A stretch of 64,000 nucleotides of DNA, from assembly GCF_009601505.1 (NCBI RefSeq), contig NZ_WITC01000055.1, positions 1 through 64,000 on the forward strand. Direction: 5' to 3'. The notes under the pieces were generated by a model. It was not told the origin of the DNA. It made no database searches and saw nothing but the letters and a program-made list of their open reading frames with translations. Source of the stretch: Sinorhizobium terangae. GTDB lineage: Bacteria; Pseudomonadota; Alphaproteobacteria; Rhizobiales; Rhizobiaceae. The translations under genes were made by a program, and so were the position numbers. Shown here in pieces: positions 38,245-49,921 of the stretch. Position 1 is the stretch's first letter. Each line of letters begins with the position of its first letter.

Positions 38245-38682
38245 ATGCGCAAGCTGCTCCCTTTCGTCATCGGCGCCTCGCTCCTTTCCGGTTGCCAGAC
38301 CGTCGACGATGCTCTCACCACGAACTCCACCCCCGTCGCCGTCAGCGGACCGGCCGCGGGCGCCATCGCCGACGATATCGCAAGTCGGCTTGCCGAACAG
38401 ATCGGCCCGGTCGCCACGACAACAATCACGATGGACAAGGACACTTCGGAGTATGGCACTGCCCTCAAGGCGGCCCTGAAGGGACGGGGTTACACCGTCG
38501 TCACCGATGGAAAAGTCGAGAAGGACCAGAAGCCGGTCGAACTTGCGTGGTCGCTCGACAGTTTTGACGGCCAGGTTCTTGCCCGCCTGACGACGCCATC
38601 GATCGCGCTCGGCCGTGCCTATACCCCTACGGCAGCTGGAGCCACACCGGCGAGTCCACTTTCAATCATGCGGCGCAACTGA
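38245..38682 (+). CDS. trbH: TrbH, mating-pore lipoprotein
   Basis: A 145-residue protein starting 3 nt after trbG with a clear lipobox (LPFVIGASLLSGC, Cys17). It is a small outer-membrane lipoprotein that stabilises the TrbG/TrbI core, comparable to VirB7. Confidence 0.92.
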   Translation: MRKLLPFVIGASLLSGCQTVDDALTTNSTPVAVSGPAAGAIADDIASRLAEQIGPVATTTITMDKDTSEYGTALKAALKGRGYTVVTDGKVEKDQKPVELAWSLDSFDGQVLARLTTPSIALGRAYTPTAAGATPASPLSIMRRN

Positions 38683-38693
38683 CGGAGAGACAG

Positions 38694-39986
38694 ATGGTCC
38701 AGTCGCTTCAGCTCGGCACGTCCGGCAAAGCCGAGGATGAGCAGGGCATGCGCCGTCTCAACCGGCTGCCGATCATCATCGCCATCGTCATCATCGTGCT
38801 GTTCTTCGGCGTCGTCGTGATCGGTCTTTCGTGGCGCGGGCTGACCTTCAACCGCGGCAATGATCTCGACAGCGCATCCAATTCCCCGGCAACGAACTTC
38901 GGGGACCAGCTGAAAAAAGGCATCTCGGACGGCATCATCGGCGAGCCTGAAAGGCAGGAGGTCTTTCAGCCAACACCCGTCCTCGTCCAGAAAGAGGACA
39001 AACAGGAACCCGCTGTCGAGCGCCCACCGCTGGAACGACAAGAGCGCCGACCGCGGCTCGAGTCGGAGGAAGAGTGGAAGGCTCGGCTGATGCGCGAGCA
39101 GGACGAGCAATATATCCGTGAGGCGCAGCGCCAGCGGATGGCCCGCCTCCAGGCGCGCGCAACGGCATTGGACTCACCGTTGAAGGTGGATATTTCCGAT
39201 GTCGAGAAGACCGCGGCAAATCCCACGGACACCAGCCGCGAGAATGCGACCGCGAAAAGTGCATCGGACGTTTACGTTGCGATGAGATCCGGCCTCATGG
39301 GACAGAACGTCGATCCGAACGGCCAGACGTTGAAGGAGGATTTCTTCAATCAGGACATCAAGGACCTCGGCTACTTACCGAACCAGGTCGTGCCGCAGGT
39401 GTCTCCATACGAGCTGAAGCGCGGGTCAGTCATTCCGGCAACCCTCATCACCGGCCTCAATTCCGACCTTCCCGGGCGTATAACCGCACAAGTCAGCCAG
39501 AACATCTATGACAGCGCCACCGGTTATCGCCTTCTCATCCCGCAAGGCGCCAAGCTCTTCGGCCGTTACGATTCTAAGTTGTCCTTTGGCCAGGAAAGAG
39601 TGCTCGTTGTCTGGACCGATCTCATTTTTCCGGACGGGTCCACACTGCAGATAGACGGGATGGCCGGAACGGACGCGGAAGGCTATGGCGGTTTTAGAGA
39701 CAACGTGGACCGCCATCTTTGGCGGACCTTCGGTTCAGCCGCGCTGGTAGCGATCATCGGTACCGGAATCGATAAGTCTTTGCCTGAGAGTTCGACGCTT
39801 GCCGCCCACGATACGGCTTCGGAGGCCGCTCGGCGGAATTTCGCGGAGAGTTTCGGTCGTGTGGCAGAACAGACCATCTCGAAAAATCTGAACGTCCAGC
39901 CGACGATCCGTATCCGACCAGGTTACAAATTCAACGTCCTCGTCGATCAGGACATTATTTTTCCGGCATCTCATCAGTGGCGCTAA
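38694..39986 (+). CDS. trbI: TrbI, core-complex protein (VirB10 type)
   Basis: The 430-residue product has one membrane helix (IIIAIVIIVLFFGVVVIGLS), a charged linker (QERRPRLESEEEWKARL) and the C-terminal VirB10 beta-barrel domain (LIPQGAKLFGRYDSKLSFGQ, IRPGYKFNVLVDQDI). It spans inner and outer membranes. It is the last gene of the traI-trb operon. Confidence 0.95.
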   Translation: MVQSLQLGTSGKAEDEQGMRRLNRLPIIIAIVIIVLFFGVVVIGLSWRGLTFNRGNDLDSASNSPATNFGDQLKKGISDGIIGEPERQEVFQPTPVLVQKEDKQEPAVERPPLERQERRPRLESEEEWKARLMREQDEQYIREAQRQRMARLQARATALDSPLKVDISDVEKTAANPTDTSRENATAKSASDVYVAMRSGLMGQNVDPNGQTLKEDFFNQDIKDLGYLPNQVVPQVSPYELKRGSVIPATLITGLNSDLPGRITAQVSQNIYDSATGYRLLIPQGAKLFGRYDSKLSFGQERVLVVWTDLIFPDGSTLQIDGMAGTDAEGYGGFRDNVDRHLWRTFGSAALVAIIGTGIDKSLPESSTLAAHDTASEAARRNFAESFGRVAEQTISKNLNVQPTIRIRPGYKFNVLVDQDIIFPASHQWR

Positions 39987-41340
<1,354 letters not shown>

Positions 41341-41548
41341 CCGTTGCTCCTCTCGAACTTCATTCTCTGGGTCGCCGAAACCTTGCCTTCGTGCGCAATC
41401 TCATCTCGCCGTATGCCGTTCAGGCGAAGAGAAGCTCAAACCCAAACGGGACTCTTCTTGTTCGGCTACACGTAGGTATTCTGTTACCACAACGCTTGTA
41501 GAAGATACTCCGTGGTCGGATACTCATCAAGCCGCTGTTCTCTCGAAC

Positions 41549-41797
41549 ATGGAGATTCGAGAGGTATTTGCACGAAACCTGCGAGCAGCCCGGCAAGCCA
41601 AAGGCCTGTCGCAGGAGGAGCTTGCTCATCGTGCGGATATTGATCGCACATACATCAGCTCGCTGGAGCGCAGTATCTACAATGCAAGCATTGAAGTCGT
41701 GGACCGGTTGGCGACAGTCTTGGGCGTGGAAGCGTCAGAATTGCTGAAGCGGTCGCAAGACGAACATGTTAAATCGACCATCGAGCTAGACGAGTAG
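41549..41797 (+). CDS. XRE-family HTH regulator
   Basis: An 82-residue protein made almost entirely of a Cro/C1-type helix-turn-helix (NLRAARQAKGLSQEELAHRA, then YISSLERSIYNASIEVVDRL). It probably represses its own promoter or neighbours. It lies between traM and a region with a second, decayed HTH gene. Confidence 0.9.
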   Translation: MEIREVFARNLRAARQAKGLSQEELAHRADIDRTYISSLERSIYNASIEVVDRLATVLGVEASELLKRSQDEHVKSTIELDE

Positions 41798-42487
41798 AGA
41801 AGATATTAAAGGTCGCGACCTTCCGAATGTGGATAAGCGCAACTCGTGGGTCTGCGTCGGAAGCGGACGTCAGGACGTGCAAGCCCATTCAGGATTTAGC
41901 CAACAGTCGTTAGGCGGCCTGGAGCGCCGGCGGCGCAACCTGACCCATTCCGCTCTATGAGCTGGCGCAAGCTCTCGGCGTGAGCCTCGCCGAGCTTTTA
42001 AGTCTCGCTGATGAAGGTAGGAGGTAATTTTCTGACAGTGCACCGGCCCTACACTAGATCCGGGCTGACGGCTTTTGAACGTCCTCGACGCTCTTTGGAA
42101 TAAGATGGTCCGCAAAATGGAAGCGGTGCTGCTCGCAGTTTCTCTCCGAAACGCGTCGCACGGTCATGGTCGTGCAAGACTGATCCTGACAAAACGATCG
42201 CCAACGGCTGCAACTGCGCCATCCCCAGCACGGTTTCCACGCGTCTTATCAGACGCGCAAAGTTGCTGTAGCACTTTGAAATGCCGGATGTCCTGTCCTT
42301 GAATCGAACACAATTTAAGGAGACCTGCAGTAGCGTCCCAAGGCTGCGGCGCGGCTATTGTGCAGGCGATATGCGCTTCGCGCAGCCATCTACCTTCGCG
42401 ATTCCGAACATTGATGGACACGTTCGGAAGCACAACATCCCGTCACCGCGAGCACATCCGCTTGCGATCGTTCGAAAGGGAATAAGA
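41798..42487. other. Region with an HTH relic between the XRE and carbonic anhydrase genes
   Basis: No intact gene is supported. A broken HTH coding segment lies near 41888-42025. The rest, up to the carbonic anhydrase start, has several short frames without recognisable content and probably holds that gene's promoter. Confidence 0.5.
41888..42025 (+). pseudogene. Remnant of an XRE-type HTH gene
   Basis: One frame reads GFSQQSLGGLERRRRNLT, like the recognition helix of an XRE regulator. After a frameshift the next reads IPLYELAQALGVSLAELLS followed by a stop. Together they resemble the second half of an HTH domain of the same type as the intact gene upstream. Confidence 0.5.
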
Positions 42488-43237
42488 ATGGAAAGGCGTG
42501 ACTTCCTCCGGGGCTTGGCTCTGCTTGCCGCTTGCCCGCTCTGCGTCAAGACGGCCTACGCGGCCGAAGGTGTGCACTGGAGCTACGAGGGCCAAGAGGG
42601 TCCTGAGCATTGGGGTTCTTTGAGTAAGGAGAACAGTGCCTGTTCGGCCGGCTCGCAGCAATCGCCGATCGATATTACCGGAGCGATCAAGGCCGATATC
42701 CCGGACCTCGCGACCGACTGGAGGAGCGGCGGCACGATGCTCAACAATGGGCATACGATCGAGGTGAAGGCCGCCAGCGGGACGCTCAAGCGCGGCGACA
42801 AGACATACGATCTCGTGCAATACCATTTCCACGCGCCGAGCGAACATTTGGTCGACGGCAAGAACTTCCAGATGGAGGTGCATTTCGTCCATAAGCACGC
42901 CGAAACCGGCGCACTTGGCGTCGTCGGTGTCTTCATGGTGCCCGGCGCGGCCAACTCGACGTTCGCGAGTCTCGCGGAAAGGTTCCCGCAAAAGGCCGGC
43001 GAGGAGATTGCCCTCAACGGCGTTGATCCGACGGGTCTGCTGCCCGCCTCGCTCAAATATTGGGCCTATGAGGGATCGCTCACCACCCCGCCCTGCAGCG
43101 AGATTGTCGACTGGATGGTGGCGATGGACCCGATCGAGGTCGATCCCGCGGACATCAAGAGGTTCACCGCGCTCCACTCGATGAATGCGCGCCCGGCCGT
43201 TTCCGGCAACCGCCGCTACATTTTGAGCTCCATTTAA
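42488..43237 (+). CDS. Exported alpha-carbonic anhydrase
   Basis: ATG 42488 gives 249 residues with a Tat-like signal (MERRDFLRGLALLAACPLC). The mature part is an alpha-class carbonic anhydrase: HWSYEGQEGPEHWG, QQSPIDITG, the zinc ligands in YHFHAPSEH and VHFVHKHAETG, and LTTPPCSEIVDW. It interconverts CO2 and bicarbonate in the periplasm. The frame is open further upstream, but the RR motif sets the start. It is an unexpected metabolic passenger inside the transfer region and its neighbours offer no pathway partner. Confidence 0.93.
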   Translation: MERRDFLRGLALLAACPLCVKTAYAAEGVHWSYEGQEGPEHWGSLSKENSACSAGSQQSPIDITGAIKADIPDLATDWRSGGTMLNNGHTIEVKAASGTLKRGDKTYDLVQYHFHAPSEHLVDGKNFQMEVHFVHKHAETGALGVVGVFMVPGAANSTFASLAERFPQKAGEEIALNGVDPTGLLPASLKYWAYEGSLTTPPCSEIVDWMVAMDPIEVDPADIKRFTALHSMNARPAVSGNRRYILSSI

Positions 43238-43491
43238 TTAACTCTTCGGCGGCTGTCAGTTGTCGTGACGGCCGCCGGCTCACTTTGGCAAGGCGCTGCC
43301 CTGTCAAATCGGCTTGCACAAGAGCCTTTTCGCGGCAATGCCTGCCTAAGGACGCCTTCGCTGCAAAAGGCTTCAAGGACAAGGCCATATCGGTATGGAT
43401 CGCTCCACCAACGACGAGGGCAACGAAGTTATCCTCAAAGAAGAGGACGGTGCGGAATTCCCTTTCAGAAACCTAGGCGCCCTTCGGACAG

Positions 43492-44107
43492 TCAGGTTCC
43501 GCCAATTCTAGACAGGTCGATCCGCATCTCCGCCGCCGCGACACCGAGTTCCCCGCGGTCGTCTAGCTGCGATGCCTTCGGGTCGCTATCTCTGCCGGTG
43601 TCTTCCTCAAGGCTCGAAGGCGTAGCACCGAATATCTCCACCGTTCCTCCGGGATCCTCTGCCTGAAACACGCCCGCACCTTCGAACTCACCCGTTTTCC
43701 ATGCGTAGACGGCGTCCTCGAATATCTGAGCGAAGACGCCTTCACTCTTGGGATTGCCGTACCACTTGGCAACGATCCTTAGAACCTTGGCAAACATGGA
43801 GGTTCCCTTGGGGAAGGGTTTCGCAGGCATCGACGAGATTCGGCTGAAGGTCCGCTGCGTTCTTTACGCAGAAGCCCGCCGGAAACTGTGTCAGCCCGAC
43901 ACGAACCACCGCCTGACCGGCATATTGCTTCACGATCGCCATCGCTTCGTTGGCCGAAGTCGCCTTCGACACAAGAATCAATCGGCCACCCGATTTGACG
44001 GAAACGGCCACGGGGTCCGTCGAGCCGACAGCCGCGCCGAGCTGCTCGACAATGGCGGGCTTGAGAGAAGGATCGGCGCATTTTTCGATTAGGGCAGCCT
44101 CCAACAT
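43492..44107 (-). pseudogene. traH: traH, split by a frameshift
   Basis: ATG 44107 (MLEAALIEKCADPSLKPAIV) follows GAGGAGA and opens TraH, but after LVDACETLP the frame reads QGNLHVCQGSKDRC and ends at 43742. A neighbouring frame continues with PKGTSMFAKVLRIVAKWYGN and ends at 43492. Joined, they give about 205 residues, close to the Ti plasmid TraH. The break lies near 43815-43835 in AAACCCTTCCCC. TraH is last in the traAFBH operon and not essential for Ti transfer as far as I recall. Ribosomal frameshifting or a sequencing error cannot be excluded. Confidence 0.8.
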
Positions 44108-44123
44108 GACGTCTCCTCGGGTT

Positions 44124-45287
44124 TCACGTGTTGAAGGAAAGAACAAGTGGTCTTGCAAAGAGCTTCGCCCATGCGACGGCAATCGCGCGCTGGATTGCGA
44201 CGATGGATGTCCCCTTGGTCCACCATCCGTTTCCGACTGCTAAAATCAGGTCTGGGTCGTGGAGCATCGATTGCAGTACCGGCCAGACGACGAGCTGCTC
44301 ATAGCAAATGAGGGGCGCGACCTGGCGATCGCCCACAGTCGCAACTGGATTGGCAAAGAAGTTAGCTCGGGCACTGCCGCTTGTCCCCAGCCACAACCGC
44401 CACGGCTGCCACATTGAGCCCGGGACAGGCATTCTCTCGCGATATAGAAGCCTGCCGCCGTCAGCGGAGAGCAAGACGAGCACATTGTCATATGCCTCCG
44501 CATCGATTGTGGCCGCACCAGCGACGACGGAAATTTCGGTTCCCTGCAGAGCCTCGACCCAGAGGCGTTCGACAGTCGGTGTCAAGAAGCCCAGGCTGCT
44601 TTCGGGCAAGACGACACTCGAAATGCGTTCAGATCCGATGTTCTTCACCGTGGCAATCAGATCACGATGACGCTGAATACTGGCGTCACGGCCCAGCGAA
44701 GCCCCCACTTCGAGATCGACGCCCTGCCAGCCCTCGGGTAGTTTCGGATCGGTCCAGTTTGCGGCGGACCAAAACCAAAAGCCTAAGAAGGCGAGTGCGA
44801 CAGCCGGCCACATGCGGGTTATGAGGCCCATGAGGCCGGCCGTCGCCGCAACCAGTCCCCACCATCCCCATCCGGGAAACAGGACACCCGCCGCCGTTAT
44901 AGGATGTGCCCAGCCGGTGATGCCGAAGGGTGGAAGCGCCGTAAGGGCGGCCGCCAGGAGATAGCGAAACTGGCGAACGCCGGAGCGTTTCGTCCAAAGC
45001 ACCGCATGCACCGTGACGAAGCTCACTGAGGCGCACAGCCATAGAGCCAAGCCCGGCCAGAGATCGGTCGCGTAAAAGGCCGCTACCCCCTGCGGCAGAC
45101 CGCGCGATGCCATGAGGAAGTATCCCGCCGAGACAAGCGCCGCCACGGATCTGGTTCGCGCCCGTGACCAGAGGACCGGGAAGACAAGCGCGACCGGAAG
45201 AAGCACGACATGACCATTCCATCCGATCGCTCCGGCACCAATCGAAGCGATGACCAGAAGTGCCGGCCGGAAGTGATCACGGCGCAT
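44124..45287 (-). CDS. traB: TraB, transfer protein with a nitrilase-like domain
   Basis: This 387-residue protein has about five N-terminal membrane helices and a C-terminal nitrilase / apolipoprotein N-acyltransferase-like domain with [10 protein letters not shown] and PLICYEQLV (candidate catalytic Glu and Cys). TraB enhances conjugation in Ti-type plasmids. Its start overlaps the end of traF by 11 nt. Confidence 0.92.
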   Translation of the reverse strand: MRRDHFRPALLVIASIGAGAIGWNGHVVLLPVALVFPVLWSRARTRSVAALVSAGYFLMASRGLPQGVAAFYATDLWPGLALWLCASVSFVTVHAVLWTKRSGVRQFRYLLAAALTALPPFGITGWAHPITAAGVLFPGWGWWGLVAATAGLMGLITRMWPAVALAFLGFWFWSAANWTDPKLPEGWQGVDLEVGASLGRDASIQRHRDLIATVKNIGSERISSVVLPESSLGFLTPTVERLWVEALQGTEISVVAGAATIDAEAYDNVLVLLSADGGRLLYRERMPVPGSMWQPWRLWLGTSGSARANFFANPVATVGDRQVAPLICYEQLVVWPVLQSMLHDPDLILAVGNGWWTKGTSIVAIQRAIAVAWAKLFARPLVLSFNT

Positions 45288-45843
45288 AGGTCAACACCTC
45301 TCGCGCCAAGCCGAGAATTCCCGCAGCCGGGACAGGACCGAAATAGCGGGAGTCGTAGGAGCCCGAGAACGGCGAGTGCAGGAAGACGTAATCTGCCGCG
45401 ACTGTCCCGCCTGGGAACCGCACCATTGGCCGTCCCTGTCCGTCTCGCTGTGCCACGCTGGAGGAGGGAACCGAACGGCCGTCCACGTTGATGCTGGCGC
45501 CCACTTCGACCCGCTGTCCTGCAACGGCGACAACCGTCTTGATGAGCGGCGCGACGCCGCCCGCGCACAGGCCGGGGCGCAAATAACCGCGTGTTCGCGC
45601 CTGACGCATCGTCGCGGTTAGAGGAGGGCAAATGAAGACGAGGTCGCCAACGGCGGCCGGGCGATCAAGTCTGACGATACGCCAGAGACCAAGCGGTTCG
45701 CTCGGCGTGAGATTGACCCGATAGTCGCCGAACCAGACGACCGAGATCGCCCCGAGAAGCGCTGCAGTGATTGTCGCCAAGACAAGAAGCAGCGGCTTAC
45801 CTGATCGCCTCATCGGCGCAGTCTCAATGAGAGGAACGGTCAT
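45277..45843 (-). CDS. traF: TraF, pilin-maturing S26-type peptidase
   Basis: The 188-residue product has an N-terminal membrane helix and the signal-peptidase-like catalytic pair Ser48 ([12 protein letters not shown]) and Lys102 ([10 protein letters not shown]). TraF proteins process and cyclise the TrbC pilin. The ATG overlaps the traA stop (ATGA). Confidence 0.94.
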   Translation of the reverse strand: MTVPLIETAPMRRSGKPLLLVLATITAALLGAISVVWFGDYRVNLTPSEPLGLWRIVRLDRPAAVGDLVFICPPLTATMRQARTRGYLRPGLCAGGVAPLIKTVVAVAGQRVEVGASINVDGRSVPSSSVAQRDGQGRPMVRFPGGTVAADYVFLHSPFSGSYDSRYFGPVPAAGILGLAREVLTYAP

Positions 45844-48800
45844 TTCAGCGACAGCTCCTGGCTCTTGGTCTGCCGCAGCGTCTCAGCCTGCTGCAGGGCT
45901 TCGGTTGTTCGCTCATGGGCACTGAGTTGCTGCACCGAACGCATCGTGTTCCATGCCGACTGGACCTCTGCCTTCTGACCGGGGCTCATGCCCGCGGTGA
46001 TCGTCTTGAAGGTCCCGCTATTCGTATCCTTGGCGGCCAGGGGCAGGAAGGTGCGCTCGCCGAAACGCTCCGCGACCGCTTTGGCAAATCCCTCCAGTTC
46101 TGCCTTTACCATTTTGTCGGCGAGAGCGAATTCGAGCGCCGAAGGAAGATCGTTGCGATCAATGGCGTCACGCACTCGCTCCAGCGTCTGGCGCGCACTT
46201 GGAGACAGCACCGGGATATCGATCGAGACCTTGCGGCGGACCGCCAGCTCGTCCGCCCGATAGCGTTGTTCTGCGCGGTTGCGTTGGGTCAAGTAGTCGC
46301 CGAGACTTTGGGCCAGAGCAGGAATATTGCGTTCCGCGCGTTCTCGGTCCTGCTTGTCGGCGCGGCCCGCGAGCAAGCCGGTTTTCCCCTTGAGCGCACC
46401 AAAACTTTCCGGCTGGCTGGCGATCTTCGCGAGCGTCGACTTGGCTGCGTTCTCATCCTTCAGCATGGCGTAGACATTGACGGACTTGAAGGCGGCTTCC
46501 GGCTGCGCATAGACGAGATGGAAGCGCGCCGAGACGTCTTGCCATTGCTTCTTCAAGCCGGGATCGGCTTCGAGCTTGTCGGCGACTGCGTGCTCGAGCG
46601 ATTTCGGGAACGTGGAAATACCGGCAACCATCGGCCTGGTCTCCTTGATGTTTTGTGACTTGGTTGTTTTTGCACCGACGGCGAGGCCCAGCCGCGCGCC
46701 GACGGCAACGAGACGGTGGGCCAGATCGGCCAATCTCTGTTTCTGCCGGATCGAACATTCGAGCCGGTCACGGGCGATCGTACGGGCAACGTTGACGAGG
46801 TGCAGGCCGCGCGCTTCGGCAAAACGCAGCGCCTGGCGATAGAAGGTGGCCTTCTCGTAATCGAGCGTCGTTTCCTTCGAATTCTTCCGCGACAGGATCG
46901 GTATCAAGCCGCCCGCCTTGGCGAAGGATCGGGCGCCGTAATAGACACCGAGATCCTCGCGATGACGGGTCATCCCCACATAGGTCAGATGCCGATCGAG
47001 GGAGAGCGAGGCGAGCACCTTCACCCGGTCGACAGTGGCCCCCTGGCTCTTGTGGATCGTGGTCGCATAGCCATGATCGAGATTGTTGTAGAAGCGTTGC
47101 TCGACCCTGACCCGGCGGCGATGCTCGCCTTCGCCGATCTCCGCGACGATGCGGTTTTGAGCGGCTTCGACGACCTTGCCGAGCATGCCGTTCTTGACGC
47201 CAAGCGAGCCTTCATTCTTGAGGAAAACAATCTGGTCGCCCGGCGCGAAGCGGCGGTTTCCATCCTCCGTCCGGAAAGCAAAATCCTCGCCAAGGATTCC
47301 ACGCTCGACGAGCTTGGCGCGCGCCATCTCGTTGAGCATGCGCACATCACGCCTGAGATGGGCCAGAATCAATGTCGTCTTAGTGGGATCGTAGTCCCGG
47401 TCCCAATCGGCGATGAGGTTTTCGACAGCTTGAGCTTTGAGATCGGAGCCCATCATCCTGCCATTGGCGCGGTACGCTTCGATGGCCTTGCAGACATTGC
47501 CGCGGGCGAGGTCGAGCGAGGCATCGCGCATCCACTGCTCGCGCTGACGATAGATTGTTTCGAGTTCGGCATAGCCGATGCGATCGGCAATGGCGCGGAA
47601 GGCGGCCCCCGCTTCGATCGGCTGAAGCTGTTCTGGATCGCCGACCAGGACAAGCTTGGCGCCGGCCTTCGTCACTGCTTCGACCAGGTGTGCCATCTGC
47701 CGCGACGACACCATGCCGGCTTCATCAAGAACGAAGACAGTCTTTGCGTCGAGCTGGCTTCGGCCTCCGTTCCAGCGAAGCTCCCAGGACGAAAGCGTGC
47801 GGGAGACTATGCCTGCTTCCTTCTCCAAACCTTCGGCTGCTTTGCCGGCAAGCGCGCCGCCAACGACACGATAGCCGGCAGCTTCCCACGCCTCGCGCGC
47901 CGCCTTCATCATCGTCGTCTTGCCCGCACCGGCGCGGCCGATGACGGCGGCGATCCGCTCGGCACCCGCGACATGCTCGATGGCCGCCTTCTGCTCCTCC
48001 GACAGGCGTGAATGGCGCGCGACTGTCGCCTGCAGCACCGCTTCCCGGACGCCATGCGAGGATTGTCGTGAGAGCCAGATAGCACGGCTCGCCATCTCCG
48101 CTTCCAGCCGAATTAGCTCTCGCGTCGTGTATTTTGTCGGCACCCGGATGCCGGTCACAAACGCGATCCGCTCGCGTTGGAGACGGAGCGTCTCGGGGCT
48201 CTGCAGGATACGTGCCATCAGACTCTGGAACAAAGCGGGGTCGTCGATATAGCGATGCAGGATCTTCGCCACGTCGCGTTCGTCGAAGACGCTCTTCTCG
48301 CGCGTGATCAGGTAGAGAACGATCTCCGGCCGGCGCTGAATGCGCCGGGCATTTTCGGCCCGCCGTTCCTCCTGTAGGTCCAGGCGCTCGAGCGAAAGTG
48401 GTTGCTCATCGGCCGCTGATTTCCGCTCGATCGCCTTGGTGCCGACTCCGAGGTGAATGGTCGGCTTAAGCTCGATACCCTGCTTTTCGAAGGAACGACC
48501 ATCGATGCGAATGTCGAGACCGGCAAGCGCCAGATGCCGGTTCTGGCAGGCAAACCAGCCGTCGCGAAGCGCGTTGAAGTCGTCGAGGCTTCCGGCCCAT
48601 AGGTCGTAGACGATCTTGCCGGCATCGTTGCGGATTGGATTGCCATCCGGTCCAAGGACAGCGACCTTTTTGGCGCCGAAGCCAGCCTCGGTGAGGGGTC
48701 GCAACGTCGTCATCAGGTGGACGTGGGGGTTGCCCGGTGCATCGTGATAGACCCAGTCCGCGACCATTGCCTTGGCGGTCACATGCCGTTCGACGAAGTC

Positions 48801-49148
48801 TCGGACCATCACGATGTTCTGCTCGACCGTCAGTTCGGTCGGCAGCGCGATCGTGACGTCCTTGGCGAGCTGGGCGTCGGCGCGCTTCTCAAAATCCTCG
48901 ACCTTGTTCCAGAAGGCTTCGGACGCACCGGAGACCGAGCGATCGGCGATCATCGACCGCAACCATTCCGGTGAATCGGCGGGAATGACGAACTCCTCGT
49001 GAAGCAGGCCTTGCTTGCGGGTGTAGTCGATCGTTCGGGCTTCCCGCTCATACTCCATCTTCGCGCAGTGGCGATAGGCCGCGGACAGCACGGCACTGCG
49101 GCCGGAGCCGCGGGCGACGACGCTGACGGAAAAATGAGGAACGGCCAC
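45840..49148 (-). CDS. traA: TraA relaxase-helicase
   Basis: I chose GTG 49148 ([20 protein letters not shown]), which gives 1102 residues, the Ti TraA length. The frame is open to 49292, but that part contains oriT. The N-terminal MobA/MobL relaxase domain shows [14 protein letters not shown] and the histidine motif [12 protein letters not shown]. The middle is a RecD-like helicase with [11 protein letters not shown] and [12 protein letters not shown]. TraA nicks oriT and unwinds the transferred strand. It leads the minus-strand operon traAFBH. Confidence 0.95.
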   Translation of the reverse strand: MAVPHFSVSVVARGSGRSAVLSAAYRHCAKMEYEREARTIDYTRKQGLLHEEFVIPADSPEWLRSMIADRSVSGASEAFWNKVEDFEKRADAQLAKDVTIALPTELTVEQNIVMVRDFVERHVTAKAMVADWVYHDAPGNPHVHLMTTLRPLTEAGFGAKKVAVLGPDGNPIRNDAGKIVYDLWAGSLDDFNALRDGWFACQNRHLALAGLDIRIDGRSFEKQGIELKPTIHLGVGTKAIERKSAADEQPLSLERLDLQEERRAENARRIQRRPEIVLYLITREKSVFDERDVAKILHRYIDDPALFQSLMARILQSPETLRLQRERIAFVTGIRVPTKYTTRELIRLEAEMASRAIWLSRQSSHGVREAVLQATVARHSRLSEEQKAAIEHVAGAERIAAVIGRAGAGKTTMMKAAREAWEAAGYRVVGGALAGKAAEGLEKEAGIVSRTLSSWELRWNGGRSQLDAKTVFVLDEAGMVSSRQMAHLVEAVTKAGAKLVLVGDPEQLQPIEAGAAFRAIADRIGYAELETIYRQREQWMRDASLDLARGNVCKAIEAYRANGRMMGSDLKAQAVENLIADWDRDYDPTKTTLILAHLRRDVRMLNEMARAKLVERGILGEDFAFRTEDGNRRFAPGDQIVFLKNEGSLGVKNGMLGKVVEAAQNRIVAEIGEGEHRRRVRVEQRFYNNLDHGYATTIHKSQGATVDRVKVLASLSLDRHLTYVGMTRHREDLGVYYGARSFAKAGGLIPILSRKNSKETTLDYEKATFYRQALRFAEARGLHLVNVARTIARDRLECSIRQKQRLADLAHRLVAVGARLGLAVGAKTTKSQNIKETRPMVAGISTFPKSLEHAVADKLEADPGLKKQWQDVSARFHLVYAQPEAAFKSVNVYAMLKDENAAKSTLAKIASQPESFGALKGKTGLLAGRADKQDRERAERNIPALAQSLGDYLTQRNRAEQRYRADELAVRRKVSIDIPVLSPSARQTLERVRDAIDRNDLPSALEFALADKMVKAELEGFAKAVAERFGERTFLPLAAKDTNSGTFKTITAGMSPGQKAEVQSAWNTMRSVQQLSAHERTTEALQQAETLRQTKSQELSLK

Positions 49149-49223
49149 GACGCACTGAGCTCCCGATAGCGAACAGATCAACGGGTTCGTCGGGAGCGGC
49201 GGCCCCGCCAGGGCTCTCTCGAG

Positions 49224-49262
49224 CCAAGACGTCGCGACAGCGACGTATAATTGCGCCCTTGG
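49224..49262 (-). other. oriT: oriT, Ti-plasmid type nick region
   Basis: Read on the minus strand, the sequence from 49262 contains CCAAGGGCGCAATTATACGT followed by an inverted repeat ACGTCGC-TGTC-GCGACGT (plus strand 49229-49246). I recall this as the core of Ti/RSF1010-related oriT sites cut by TraA. It lies between the divergent traAFBH and traCDG operons, where oriT is expected. Confidence 0.88.
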
Positions 49263-49314
49263 AAGCCGCTCCTTCGGAACGGCCGGGATCATTCACCAAA
49301 GCATCGCCCTTGGC

Positions 49315-49331
49315 GATTGTAGGATTCACAG
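49315..49331 (-). promoter_or_regulatory. Candidate tra regulatory box, copy 2
   Basis: Read on the minus strand, this is CTGTGAATCCTACAATC, differing at one base from the copy at 29684-29700 upstream of traI. It lies between oriT and traC, upstream of traA, and points towards traA. Confidence 0.45.
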
Positions 49332-49404
49332 TAGTGCGTTCCGCACTCCGTTCCGAAAGACTGCCCTCGAAAGACAAGCTTTCTCAGCCAGGGAGACGAA
49401 CGGA

Positions 49405-49701
49405 ATGAAGAAACCTTCCTCGAAAATTCGCGACGAAATCGCCAGACTCCAGGAGCAGCTCAAGATCGCGGAAACGCGAGAAGCCGAGCGGATCGGCCGA
49501 ATTGCTCTCAAGGCAGGCCTTGGCGAAATCGAGATCGAGGAAGCCGAGCTTCAGGCGGCCTTCGAGAGTCTGGCGACACGCTTTCGCGGAGGGCAGGGCC
49601 TTACGACCGGAGGGAAGAAGGGTAATGGAGACTCCAGCGCCGGCGCATCGATCGCGGCGGTCACGTCTGGCGCGGCTCAGGGCAGCAGTGGCGAGGCTTG
49701 A
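49405..49701 (+). CDS. traC: TraC, relaxosome accessory protein
   Basis: A 98-residue protein with a coiled-coil N-terminal half ([20 protein letters not shown]) and a low-complexity Gly/Ala-rich tail, as in TraC of Ti plasmids. It is first in traCDG, divergent from traA, and is thought to aid relaxase function at oriT. Confidence 0.93.
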   Translation: MKKPSSKIRDEIARLQEQLKIAETREAERIGRIALKAGLGEIEIEEAELQAAFESLATRFRGGQGLTTGGKKGNGDSSAGASIAAVTSGAAQGSSGEA

Positions 49702-49705
49702 GCGG

Positions 49706-49921
49706 ATGGCGAGGAGGACGACATCCGACGCCCGCAGACAAGACACGCGGGAGAAGATCGAACTTGGCGGCCTGATCGTGAAGGCGGGTTTGCGATATGA
49801 GAAACGCGCGCTCCTGCTCGGGGCGCTGGTCGAACTCAGCCACCGACTGAAGTCCGACGAAGGCGAGCGGGCGCGGTTGATCGCTCTCGGCGCGGAGGCC
49901 TTCGGCAATGACGGCGAATAA
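49706..49921 (+). CDS. traD: TraD, small conjugal transfer protein
   Basis: ATG 49706 gives 71 residues, the standard TraD length. It contains [20 protein letters not shown] and [15 protein letters not shown], typical of this family. It overlaps traG by 14 nt and lies 4 nt after traC. Confidence 0.93.
   Translation: MARRTTSDARRQDTREKIELGGLIVKAGLRYEKRALLLGALVELSHRLKSDEGERARLIALGAEAFGNDGE

Noticed and set aside
43395-43511. 38-codon plus-strand frame between the carbonic anhydrase and traH
   Set aside because: It is too short, overlaps the end of traH and has no supporting ribosome site or family.
46716-48011. 431-codon plus-strand frame inside traA
   Set aside because: It is antisense to the relaxase-helicase, whose motifs are intact.
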